From: Tanytarsus gracilentus
Taxonomy: Eukaryota > Arthropoda > Insecta > Diptera > Chironomidae
NCBI GenBank assembly: GCA_038502055.1
Contig: JAXRKN010000043.1
Location: 6,448,001-6,512,000 of the forward strand
Direction of reading: 5' to 3'
Length of the DNA stretch: 64,000 bases
The notes beneath the pieces were generated by a model. That model made no database searches, was not told where the DNA came from, and saw nothing but the letters and a program-made list of their open reading frames with translations. Shown here one piece after another: positions 38,422 through 50,300 of the stretch. Positions within the stretch are counted from its first letter, which is position 1. Each line of letters begins with the position of its first letter. Made by a program: the position numbers and the translations under genes.

Positions 38422-39638
38422 ATGGGCAAATTCACACAAAGTGTAAGAAGAATAGTGCAAGATGTCAAGGACGAAGGCACGATGAGTGGCTTGAGTCGTG
38501 AGGAAGTCATTGAGATTAACGAAAGACTGATACTTTTCCGATTTCGACTCGAGTCGAGCTATGAGACAGCCAAACAAGCCCTTAACGCCCTCATAACCAA
38601 ATATAGTGACTCAAAAAGTCATCGTAACATCTTTCATCGCTATCCAATGTTAAAAATAATGATTAAGGTGAGTGGAAGGAGGAGGACATTCCCTTGACGA
38701 CTCTAATTTGAATATTTAAGCAAAGAATGATTGTCGCAGTCATTAATGCCATGCTTAATAATCTCTCACAGATTAGTCACACAAATTATGAATGTAACCA
38801 CGAATTTAAATCGCAATTATGTGACTTTAACTCGTCCAAATTCAATGGATGGATAATTTTTAAAAATTATGATTTTCCATCCCTTGAAAGCCATTAGCGA
38901 ACGCATAGATAAAAATGATTAAGCAAATTTAACCACGCACAAATCAATAAACAAAATATTTTTCCCAATCGATCATCTAGGAAGTTGTAAAGCTGGAAAC
39001 TGAATATTGGACCTTAGTAGAGATTCCCAAACAAGAAAAACAAGAAACCGTACCAGCTTTCGTAATGAGAGCGTGTTCAATCATGGAAAAGACTCAAAAG
39101 TCTGAGGTGAAGACACCGCAGAGGCTTTCGGAGGAAGCGGCCGAGAAGAAAGAGCGCTTAGAACGGTTAGATCCGATGGCAACCCAGCAAGTCGAGCATG
39201 AAAATACGCAAATGATAAATGACTTGTATCGACTCCTTAAGAAATATCAAGGCTTACGGAACTTAATCAGGGAATTAAAAGTAAGTCTAATTAACTCGTT
39301 CCGATGCTGATGATGAGAGATTTATATATTTATAATTCAAGTCGAGTGTGTTTTATTAGTGTCGATTGATGAAAATTAATTTCCTCTATAACGCGATTGA
39401 TATTTTCACAGGCGGAATATAGCTCTTCAAAAGTCTATCCCATCTTCCCACGATATCAAATTCTCAAAGGTTTGATCAAAGATATTCTACATCATCCAAG
39501 GTGATTTTGATTCTTTATCGTTGACCCACTTTTTTTTTTGTTGTTGTAAAAATCTAAATTTTTGATTAAATTCCTTCCAGCTACATGGACGTAAGATATG
39601 AGAATTCAATCGAAGGACAAAGGCAGGAGTCGGACTAA
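38422..39638 (+). CDS. Uncharacterised helical protein with an internal duplication
   Basis: I do not recognise the family. Exons 38422-38667, 38981-39280, 39412-39500 and 39581-39638 join in phase to give 230 residues. The protein is charged and predicted mostly helical. A motif occurs twice: residues 61-85 (YSDSKSHRNIFHRYPMLK then IMIKEVV) and 185-208 (YSSSKVYPIFPRYQILK then GLIKDIL), each preceded by an ALITK/LIREL-type helix, so the gene seems to have duplicated a roughly 40-residue module. The start is uncertain. In-frame ATGs at 38371 and 38356 would add 17 or 22 residues, including a hydrophobic stretch (ILTFILTLIG) that could be a signal or anchor. However, the same DNA reads as a pyrimidine-rich splice acceptor (TTTAATAG, ending at 38407), which would make 38422 the first ATG of an exon. 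A poly(A) signal AATAAA lies near 40279. Confidence 0.8.
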
Positions 39639-42600
39639 GATCACACACACACATAACTCCCCACCCAGAAAGTATTCATCCGCATCTCTCCATACCCGTA
39701 TTTTTATGTGAAAAACATTTTCAAAGTCATATAAAAAGGATTTTTCATCCTTTCATTCATGCAGAGCGAGAGAATTTTAGTTCACGACCTTTTGATCGAA
39801 ATTATGTTAATTTTTATCCTCTCACTTACACAGAGAAAAATTTCGAATCACAATCTGCTATCGTTTAAAGATTCCTCAATCTTATGTTCATTTTTTTTGA
39901 AGATGATTTCATTGCGGAGAGACAAAAAAAGAACAACTAGATAGATTACGTTTCTTGGTAGCATTTTTACAGCTCACAAAAAAATAAAATATTAGCGAAT
40001 ATAGCAGCCAGACTCATAAATAGATAATACACAAAAAAAGAATATTTAAAGTTAGCATCTTCGTTCCATTGATGAGAAGATAATGAGAAATTTTAACGGA
40101 ATAATTTAAAGTTTAGTGCAAAAAATATTTTTGACCTTTCGTACACCAAAAAGTTCTCACATCGCTCAACAATTGAACGAAGACAATGTTCATCACTGTG
40201 TTCAAACCTTTTTTCATGATGAATATAGGCGAGAAGTCGAATATAAAGAAAAATATTTTGATGATATTACAAAAGGTGAATAAATGAAATGTTTTTGATG
40301 TGCTTCTTCCTTTTTCTCATCTAATTCTATAAAAATTCAATGATGGCTTCAAACAGCTTCTTATTTCTTCTTCCATACAACAAAAAATTCCATTTCATTG
40401 ACTCGATAGCACTAATTGTCCTTATGTAAAGAATGTAAGAGGAAGGGACTAAAATTGAGAGCTTAAAAATATCCGCTAGTTAAATGAATGTCTAATAATT
40501 ATTAAAGCACTCACAACATATTAATATGTAGTGAATTATTAGAAGAGGTTAAAATATTTCGAATGAGGGAAAAACTGAAATGAAAATTTATTTACACACG
40601 CAAGAGCATGATTAATTACCTTTATTATATTGTAATATGTATTGATGACTGAATATTAATTATTTACATGAAAATAATATTAATTACATATATATTGTTA
40701 GTTGTAGAGTCTGTTTAGCAGTGACGTTGAGTTCAAATTAATTATCGTTTATTAATATTAGCAGATTTATTATAAAAATAATTTTAAAATTCTTCTTCAC
40801 TGCTAAACAACTCTTACTTCAACACACATACCTTTAATCACCATTATGCTACTTTATCCCATAAAAAAAACTCAACCGAAAGACTTTTATATTTCTGAAC
40901 TTTTTTCCAGCCAAATCTATACACAAACTCTATTTATACAAAAAAAAATATATCCAACTCAAAAACCATAAATCTATTTTAAAGAATTATTTTTAAACTC
41001 ATAATCACGTCCAAAGTTAAATATAGGGACGAAAAACTTTGAATGCACTGAAATTAATCCCTAATTATTTCGGTGAAAAACTTTGCGAGATGCTTTGAAA
41101 GCTTTTGATGTCTATCGTTGTGCTTTACAACTAAATCTGTCCCTCTCGCTTTAAACCTAAATAATTTTGCGCGTATCGAGCGAATAAAAAAAATAAGTTG
41201 GGCATTTTTCAAAAGCATCCATGAAATCTTTGAAACACAACAATCCGGAAATTTTTGAGACTTATAAACTTTATACACAAGAACTTTTTGTGCATGAATG
41301 AATATTTATGTACATTTCTCACTTCTTCTGCATCCCTCCAACTTCTCCGACAATCTATAAAAATGAGTTTTAAGAGAAATAAAGAATTCAGTTAACATAT
41401 TATGAAAGAAATGTTGTATTAAAAAAAATATATTGATGAATAATTTCGAGCTTAAACATTGCCAGAGTGAAACTTTTGTCACACACTAAAATCAACCCAC
41501 AAACACCTCTTTCCTATCTCTTTCTCATTCTCATACTTTTACGTTTTTAATTACATTTAAAAATTGTCCCTTAAAGTGAATTTAAATGTTAAAAAGCGAC
41601 AAAAAGAAGAAACTTTTCGATTAAAAAGTTTTGAGAGAGGAAAAGCTTTTTGAAGAGTGAAAATTCTCATTCTAAGAGAGATGAGCGAGCTTTATTGAGA
41701 TAATTTAAAAAGTCGCTCATATTTCTCTCATAAAAAGAAAGTGTTGAGAAAGCTTTAAATAAAATTTCTCTCTTAAAAATTTCAAATCTTAAACTTTCTT
41801 TCCATTGTCTCATAAAAATGCTTTATATATTAAATTATCCCACATGAGAATAAAAAATTAGATGTCTATGAATATATCAAAAGAATGAAATAAATTAATG
41901 CATATAGTGTTACTTGTTAAGTGTCAAAATCAGAATAGTGTTCTAATTTAAAAATGATACTTGTTGATCATTTCAAAAAAAAAGTGAAAACAGCTTTAGA
42001 AGAAAACAAAGAAAATAATTTAATAAAGTATTGAAATAATAAAAATTACTAGATGACAAATACACCACTATCGAGATGCTTCAATTTACATTTAAAATAA
42101 GCTTTTCTCGCAAAATTATTTAATGCTCCAAACACATGAAGGGAATTAAAAGTTTTTGCAACAATTTTGAAGGAAAGCTTTAGAGTGAAGAACAACCATA
42201 AATTATGTGAGAAAATTTCATCTCAAGATTTTTATATTAGAGAAGACATTCCATGATCATCAGTTCGCTCGCGTGATTTACGATTGTCCTTCATTTATGT
42301 ACGAAATTATTTGTTACAAAAGATGGAAAGCTCTTGAGGAAAATGGCCAAAGTTTATTGTGAAATAAGTGGCATAAAATAAAAATGTATGAAACTATCAA
42401 AAAAATTTTTTTAATTTGGAAAAGTTCTCATCAACGCCAATGCTTTTATTTCATTTTTTAGTTACACATTTTGTATGGAAAAATAAAACACATTTTTCTT
42501 TAGACACGGATATAAATGCTTGATTGTAGGATGTGCTTAAATTGATAGTAGAAAACGCATATAAATGCATGTAAAATTCCCAGAGCATTGACTTGACGAG

Positions 42601-42641
42601 CCCTTTGATGTGACTATATAGTTTTTGAGGGAATTAACAAT
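39639..42641. other. Intergenic region with the 3'UTRs of flanking genes
   Basis: 39639 to about 40300 is the probable 3'UTR of the preceding gene. The 3'UTR of COX7A (minus strand) extends from 42641 down to about 42445, where plus-strand TTTATT gives AATAAA on the minus strand. In between there are only AT-rich sequence and many GAGAGA/CTCTCT stretches; I see no gene. Confidence 0.55.
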
Positions 42642-43134
42642 CTAATTTTTCTTGGGTACTGCCAAGTCAAAGACGACTTTTCCAAATCCAGCGATTCCTA
42701 GAATGCAGAGAACAACTGTTGTTCCGAAGAGAACTCTATCGAGAGGACCGCCTTTTAAGTGAACTGGAAGTCCGTCTGGTTTCTAAAATAAAACTTTATT
42801 TAGTGAGAAATTCGTTAAATTTACTTAATTTTAATAACCTGAAAGTGTTGCTGAATAGCCTTAAGTTTGAAATATCCTGGATGAATTTCATCTTTCAAAA
42901 CGGTAGCCGATCGCGAGAATTGGCGTGTCAAACGGAGGGTGTTCTGTGAAGAAAAATTTAAAATATTTATTTTGTACGTGCAAAAATATTTTCTGGAATT
43001 ATGCAACAAAGTAATGCCGATTTTGGATGAAAATACATGTTGCAAGTGATTAACTTTATGATAACTATACTATTTGGAATAATCGCTATCATCACAGCTT
43101 ATTTAAATACTTTAAAACTCACCTTTAATGACAT
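42642..43134 (-). CDS. COX7A: Cytochrome c oxidase subunit 7A, mitochondrial
   Basis: This is a nuclear-encoded small subunit of respiratory complex IV in the mitochondrial inner membrane. Exons 43123-43134, 42839-42943 and 42642-42782 give 85 residues, the usual size for the precursor. The N-terminus (MSLKNTLRLTRQFSRSA) is a basic, Ser/Arg-rich import presequence. The subunit 7A signature follows: a conserved QxHFQKPDGLPVHLKGG segment (about 36-51), one transmembrane helix (about 56-79) and a short basic tail ending in PKKN. The first coding exon is only four codons long, so ORF-based annotation easily misses it. The gene is divergent from Arl2, 395 bp away. Confidence 0.93.
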
Positions 43135-43529
43135 TTTGTTGATTTTTTAAGTAGATTTTATTTTTTTTTCTCCTCAAATCGATGATGTTCTAAAATAAAT
43201 CCCTTGCAGCGCTGTAAATGTACTAAAAATTATGAATTTTAAAAAGCCGTTATTTTTAACGAGTGAGTGAAGTCTTTGTTAAATTTAATAAAAGGAAATT
43301 AATTTTTTATTATTGAAACATTAATTAACTTTTTTAGATCACAAAAATTATGAAATTAAAATAATTAATAAACTGACAAAAATCTAAAGCACCTGAACTC
43401 ATTATCGAGCCCTTGTAAAAATTTCAGTTCCACAAAAATTGTTTTTGTTTTGAAAAATACAAAAAAATACCAAGTGATTTTTATTTTTAATAATTCCATT
43501 AAACAGTATCTCGTAATTAATTAATCAAC
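43135..43529. promoter_or_regulatory. Divergent COX7A-Arl2 promoter region
   Basis: The 395 bp between two divergent start codons must contain both leaders and probably a shared promoter. AGCCGTTA occurs at 43245-43252, the same word found in the intergenic spaces beside Sde2 and between Rrp36 and the golgin gene. No TATA box is obvious. Confidence 0.55.
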
Positions 43530-44291
43530 ATGGGATTTCTTACAGTGTTAAAGAAAATGAGACAGAAGGAAAAGGAAATGCGAATTTTATTGCTGTAAGG
43601 TTTAAAAATTGATTTACATGTGCGGTGATTTTTTAAAAATATTCAATAAATTGAATTTATCTAGAGGATTGGATAATGCCGGAAAGACAACGATTCTTAA
43701 ACGATTTAATGGCGAGCCAATTGACACAATTTCACCAACATTAGGATTCAATATTAAGACATTAGAACATCGAGGTAAAAATGAGTCATTGATTTTGCGA
43801 AAAAGCGAAAATTTTATAATTTCGTGAGATCGTTCAATAATTCTATCCCAAAATCAGGTTACACCCTTAATCTCTGGGATGTTGGAGGCCAAAAATCTCT
43901 TCGCTCGTACTGGAGAAATTACTTTGAAAGTACGGATGGCCTTGTGTGGGTTGTCGATGCCGCCGATCGTATGAGAATGGACGCGTGTCGAGATGAACTT
44001 AATATTCTCCTACAAGAGGAGCGTTTGGCAGGCGCAACACTCTTGGTGCTAGCGAACAAACAAGATTTGCCCGGCGCTTTATCAGCGCAAGAAATTAAAG
44101 ATGTAAGTCAAGCGTGAATGCCGAGAATTATCAAGTAACTCTTTAAATCTCAACAGATTCTCGAACTTGACAAGATCACAACTCATCATTGGTCGGTGTC
44201 AGGCGTGAGTGCTGTCACTGGTGATAAATTGCTGAACTCGATCGATTGGCTTATTGGCGATATTGCGAAGAGAATTTTCACATTGGATTAA
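43530..44291 (+). CDS. Arl2: ADP-ribosylation factor-like GTPase 2 (Arl2)
   Basis: Arl2 is a small GTPase that works with tubulin cofactor D in tubulin folding and microtubule maintenance, and with effectors that release lipidated cargo. Exons 43530-43594, 43665-43774, 43858-44102 and 44157-44291 join in phase to 184 residues, exactly the family length. Seen motifs: N-terminal MGFLTVLKKMRQKEKEMRIL, P-loop GLDNAGKTT (23-31), switch I around SPTLGFNI, switch II WDVGGQ (65-70), NKQD (125-128), and SGVSAVTGD in the SAK position. The N-terminal helix with Gly2 but without an Arf-like context, together with the KKMRQKEKE stretch, marks Arl2 rather than Arf or Arl3. Poly(A) signal AATAAA near 44380. 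Called dnd in Drosophila. Confidence 0.97.
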
Positions 44292-46890
44292 AAATTTGCG
44301 CACATAAATTAATCGCTCGTTACTTTTTCTCTCATCGCACACGATAATTCAAAATCTAATTTTACCCTCATGAGAATTAATAAACTTTTTTTTTGCTAAC
44401 TACCGAAAGAAATTTAAAAAGAGTTGAGATTGAAATCTAATTTACAGATGAAAATATGCGTTTGATGGCATTTTCTACAGAATAAAATATTTATTTTAGC
44501 AGCACATAACACAAATTTCATAAAATGTGTATGAAGTAATTTAAAAAATTTGATGACAACTTGCATCGAGCTGGTTAATTAATTTCAGAGAGAAGTGATG
44601 CATTTTTCAATTAAATGAATTTTCTAAAGCGGAAAGAAAACCGTTTCTCAATGCGTACATGCCATTTTTTTTCTTCTCGGTACCACCAATCTGCAATGCC
44701 ACATAGATTTTCATGAGAGACCTATCAAGGATGAGGGGGAAAGACATTAATATAGAGAATACAGTAAAACATGAATATATGTAAATTAAACTTTTTGATT
44801 TTTAAATTTTTTATAAAAGACATCTCATAATGTTCCATTTTCCACTTCGTTCCACTTTTAGATTTTCACTTTTTCAGACCTCATTGTAGGGTACGAAAAA
44901 TTAATTACAATTTCTCTTCACGTGCCTCATCATGAATAATTTTAATTATCCGAAAAAAAAGAGAGCAATAGAGAAAAATTTCATTAAAGATCATTTTCTA
45001 AAATTAAAAAGTTATGACGATGCCATTAAATTAACATAAATTAGAGGAAAAAAACCAATTGAAAATTATGACCATGAAGTCAGTTAGATTTGCAAAATGA
45101 CAGAAGCACACATAAAAAAAATATTCGAGTGATCAAATGCCATTCCAGGAACTAAAACACATTAATGATGTCTTTAACAAATTTTGCCGCAACTAAAAAC
45201 ATCTTCAACATGTGGTTTAACAAGAGATTTAAAACATCTCAAATATTTGCTCATTTAATCGAAACACAAAAAAAAATAGAAGATCTGTTCATTCAGTTTT
45301 ATCAACCATCCGCCTTCATTAGCCACGACGGATGACAAAAGGAAATCATAACACTCAAATGACATTTCCTAAACTCTTTTCTTTTCCCCCGACCGCCATG
45401 ATGAATGTGACTCAAATATTCCCTTTCGGTGAATTAAAACCAAATTCCCATGAATCTGTCACATTAAACATTTTAATGCTTTCATCATATTTCATATATA
45501 CACATCATATACCCATTCATATGTGCACGCTGCAGAGAGAAAGAGGCTGGAAAAAAGAGTTATTTGGTAACTTAATTCGGATCATATGGTGGACCAGTGC
45601 ATGATGAAGTGGATGTAAGGACGATTTAATGTTACGATAATTTGTAAAGTAAATAAGTGTCTAATTTAATTTCAGTGAAATGCGATATGAAAGAGTCAAA
45701 GAGAAATGGGATTTAAAAATATTTTTAATGGCTTTAATTTTTTTCTTAAAATTTTTCTAATATACTGACTTTTACTGTTTTATACTAAAAAAGTAAAAAT
45801 AAAATAAAATGAGAAAATTCCTAATTATTTTATTTTTAAATTAATTTCTAAAAATTATTTTAAATTTCAATTCAGCCAATAAAACTAATTTTTTAGACCA
45901 TCCATTTATTATTTAATTTTTTTCTTTCACAAAATGCACCGCGCTAGATGTGTTTTTGATTAAATTTTTTCGAGGGAGGAAACATTTCAACAACATTTTG
46001 ACTGTGCCAATGTCAACAACATGAAAGGGCTTCATATATATGAAAAAAGATATAATTTAGAGGTTGACATCTGAAGAAATATTGATGTGCATTTTAAGAA
46101 TGTATAAAAAGAGAGGCAATGCAGGAGCACAGGATTCACGCTCATATGCAAATTATTTTAATCCCATAAAATATTTGTAAAATTTACAAAAAAATATTTA
46201 TGAAATTTTTATATATTTAAATAATTCAGACAAATATTTTAAATTTCCACCTTCCATAATTAATAAAATGTGCATTCATTAATTTTCAAAACAATCCAAA
46301 AAACAGACACAAAAAACCAAATTTAAATTGAGCGTAGATTCGAACATAAAACGATACATCGTCATTGTTAATGAAATGTAAAATCAGCATTCAGAAATAA
46401 ATTTGCTTAAAAATTATTAACGCTAGCTAATTGATCCAAAGCGAGATCTCTCGTGCAGGAAGACTGCGCTCACTCTCTCACACACCGCCGAAAAAAAATA
46501 AATCTTCCATTTTTCGCTTGTAAACGCCTTTAGTCTTTGCTCCACCCACCTATATGCAAACAGTGTCACATACAGGAGTTGAAGATAAACCGAGAGAAAA
46601 GAAAATTGGATATAAGTGATCGCATGCCGCAACCCCTGATTTTTTAGCCTCTCACTTGTATATTCATGCATGTATGTGATCGCAGGCCGATGTCGCTTTT
46701 CGAGTGGCTCAAAAAGGTCTCTTTTCTTCTTCTTCCCCTTCTCGTTCGTTCGATCATCTCGCTACTTGCGCTCTCACAAATGAAAAGGCGCATTTAGTTC
46801 AATTTGGACATTGATTGAAGCAGAAAAGCTTTTCCGAGTGCTCCGAGATTTTTTTTGTTCGCTGTTTCGTTACCGTTATCGGGCTACCCC
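44292..46890. other. Intergenic region between Arl2 and Poxm
   Basis: There is no coding exon that I can support. A GTTCCATTTTCCAC-type copy of the dispersed short repeat lies at 44831-44858. The last few hundred bases are GC-richer than their surroundings and lead into the Poxm promoter. Confidence 0.5.
44831..44858. repeat. Degenerate copy of a dispersed short repeat
   Basis: This copy (GTTCCATTTTCCACTTCGTT followed by CCAC) is a variant of the word at 582-601 and 52764-52783, differing at a few positions. Confidence 0.4.
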
Positions 46891-46899
46891 GTCGCAGGC

Positions 46900-46906
46900 T
46901 ATAAAA
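46900..46906 (+). promoter_or_regulatory. Poxm: TATA box of the Poxm promoter
   Basis: TATAAAA sits in a GC-richer context about 465 bp before the proposed Poxm start codon, which predicts transcription start near 46930. The following leader has at least two upstream ORFs: ATG at 47064 (13 codons to TAA) and a three-codon ATG-CAG-TGG-TGA at about 47280. These would be expected to dampen translation. Confidence 0.6.
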
Positions 46907-47366
46907 CAAGCATTTTTCTTTAATAGTGCAAATCTTAATTTTCCGTGAACATTTTCGCTAAATTTTTTTAATTAAAAACGGCATTTTGAAGCTATAATTT
47001 GTGTTAGTTTTCTTTCGTACCTTAGCCGTGTGAATTGTAATTGAAAACAACATCACTAATTTGATGTTTAATAATAGTCGGCCAATCGGAACGAATCAAA
47101 CTTAATTTACTTTTTTTATACCCGAGAAAAGCTTATATTTTTTCGTTGTTGCAATTTGTGAGGAACAAGACGGGTGTGTTAAACAGTTTTCGTGTGAGAA
47201 ACTTTAAAGTGAATTCGCTATCAAGCCGACCCGAGTGCAAGACGAGCTTGATTAAGTGTGAAGTGAAATATTTTCACCCATGCAGTGGTGAAACAAAATT
47301 TAAAATTAAAACTTTCTTGAGTAGACAATTAAAGGATCAATCATCGCGTAGTTTCATCTCTTCATC

Positions 47367-50300
47367 ATGGATCCCTCAGGTAATGAAATGATCATGTTGA
47401 AATGTAGTTAATTGCATCTTCGAACATCAATTAAGATAAGAAAATATATTTAAATGAACATGAAAGAAATCACTGTTATGAAACTGGAAGGAGATAATTA
47501 TAATTTCATGGATCACAGATAACAGTTCAAATGCATCAACGTTAACATCATCAATTTTTCGCATTGCTTCTTTATCACAATTATTTTTTGCTTTAAAATA
47601 AATTTATTGATGCAATATGTTTTGACTTTAATTGGGATTTTTTTTTAAAATATTTAAAAATATTAATTTCCAATTAAATTATTTAATTAACATAAATCAA
47701 ATAATTAAAATGATTTAACAAAGAAAAATTAAATTATTTGAAAAATTTAAAAATGAAAGTTCGAATCCTTAAATCCATCTAAATTGTAAATAACGACGCT
47801 TAGGAATTATTTTTTTTAGATTTTAAACAGGATTTTAAACTTTTTGTTTCAATATTTAAAATTTGGATTTTTCTATAAACTCATTTCTTGCATTAAAATC
47901 TTTATAAAATTTCACACAAAATTCCTCTCATAATTCCGATGTATGTTGATAGGTGAGAAAACATTTCATAGCACAAAATCTCAATGATTTTCTTTTTAAA
48001 AAGAAGCTTTAGAGCTTGAGTGAAGACAATGAGAAATACTTTTTGGCCACCCAAAAGAATTCTTTTATAGATATTTTGTTTGCCTAATTATTTAACCACG
48101 AGCCAAAAAAAAAGACGAGAAAGAGAATTAATGACCAAACAAAAGAGCCACATCGTTTTTTTTACACGATAATTTTTCTCTCAACTTACTGCTATTCGTC
48201 CGAACGAGACGAAAAAATTCTTCAAATATCAAAATGCTGAAATTGAACTCTAGCGCACGCTCGCAATGCCATTAATGGACTTAAACACGGCAGCTCTGAT
48301 ATTTATGCAAATAAATTTAACATATAAATCTGAATGATCGCAATGTGAGGAGAAATATATGTTGTTTAATCAAACTTTGTTTGCACCATTATCATTGTTT
48401 GAGTCTCAGTGTCTCGATCTCTCTCTTCATCATTTTATTCACTCACAAAAAGTTCGTTTTCTCCATTAAATACTTGAAATATCGTCGTCTTCTTTTCCCT
48501 CTCGATATTTCTTCTGTAATGTGCAAAGTAATGCCGACATCCACCCGAAAAAGAGGAGAGGAAAAAATTAAAAGTAATGTGTGCACAAATATTAATTTTT
48601 TAATGGTGTTTTTACCTCTCTCTCTCTTGATGAAAGCAGGCATAGTTGAGGATTAATGTGATTACTTGTTTATTGCAAGTTTTTTTGCAACATAATGTTT
48701 TTATTCTTTGAGAACATTGTGGAAAGTGAAACGGAAAAATTACTGACTTAATGATGTTTTTATTAAAATTTAGCACATGGAACTGAATGGAATATGAAAA
48801 TTTTCTATATGAAACGTTATGGAATATGAAACACTTGGAAAATTTCTTAATGAAACTTTGTGGACTATGAAATTTTTAAAACTGAAAATATCGTTAAATT
48901 TTATTCCTCTCCTAACTAGTTCTTAATCTACATTCACACCTCCAGACATCCAGACAATAAATTTTTTAATAACGTGCTGACATATCCAACACTATGTTTT
49001 ATCTTTTTCTTTAATTGCCTCCTCGACATCTCTCAAGAGTGTCTGCGACGTGATTTTCGTATGATCCATAAGCGTTCAAAGATTAGAAAAGCCAAAAACC
49101 GGTAGCAAGCAAAAGCACACATCAAAAAATAACACAGCCAAGAAGATTTTAAAACAAATAAATTTATTTAATTATCAATAACCATTTACACTCTTGTGTG
49201 TTCATGTTACGGAGGGAGCAAAGAGTAGAGGATGAAAAAAATTATTAATAGTCAAATCTTTGAACGGCTTTGAATAATTTGATTTCCATTAGCCATAAGT
49301 GTTTGCATAATAATTACTGATGTTCGACAAAAATAAAATGATAACACAAAAAAATTTGCTCTACAAAAAAAAATCGTCAAAGTGAATGGTGGAGAATTTT
49401 GAAGATTTTTTCTTCTTTTCGGACATTTTTTCACATTTCGCAAATATTTGAAGTTGGAATAATTAAATTTGATAAATTTACGAGGCCACAAACAAGAAGT
49501 TTTTTTTTGGGTAAATTTTCTAGCTATGAATAATTGCTTGAATGACACACGCAAGTCCCTGTCATGGTCTCTGAGAATCAATCACGAGAGAGCGATGATG
49601 ATCACATTCACGAAAAAAAGAAGAATTATCACAGAATTCTCAAATGTAGCGATAAATGGGTTACGGGTCAAATTGAGACGTGACAAGCATTCATTATTTT
49701 TTTGTTTCTTATCATTTCATGGATGCTTTAAAATTTAATCTGGATGATTTGTTCACATAATAAAATGTATGAATTAATTTTGAATGAGTTTTATGGATGC
49801 AATTCGAATTTTTAATTTTTTTAAAGGTCATTCAAGTTTTTTTACTTAAAAAAATACAATCGCAAAATGCTTTTTGAAATAGGACCTCCGCACAGAATGC
49901 CGAAAGATCCCTAAACAAACGAAAGACCGTTTATGTCATTTGTACTGAGACAAATCTGTCGCTTCCTGAACTAAACTCTATATCCCTTCAATATTCTCCT
50001 TTTTATTTCGAGAGAGACACAGAAGTTGGTTATTAATATTATTATTTAGCGACGACTCCATAAATATTTGACTTTGCAGCACCATATTACCATCATTTCA
50101 ACGGATCATGCTAAATGCATTTTTATGTTTGTACAAATAATATTTGAATGCCTTTAATGTTGGAGGCACAGTCGAAAGAGAGAGAGAATTGTAAAGCAAA
50201 CAAGCCATCCTCAAATAGGCTACTGCTTTTTTCTTCTTTTTTTTGCTGCCTCTCTCATCTCATGCGTTTCATGTCGCACCGCCACTTTTTTGTAACATCC

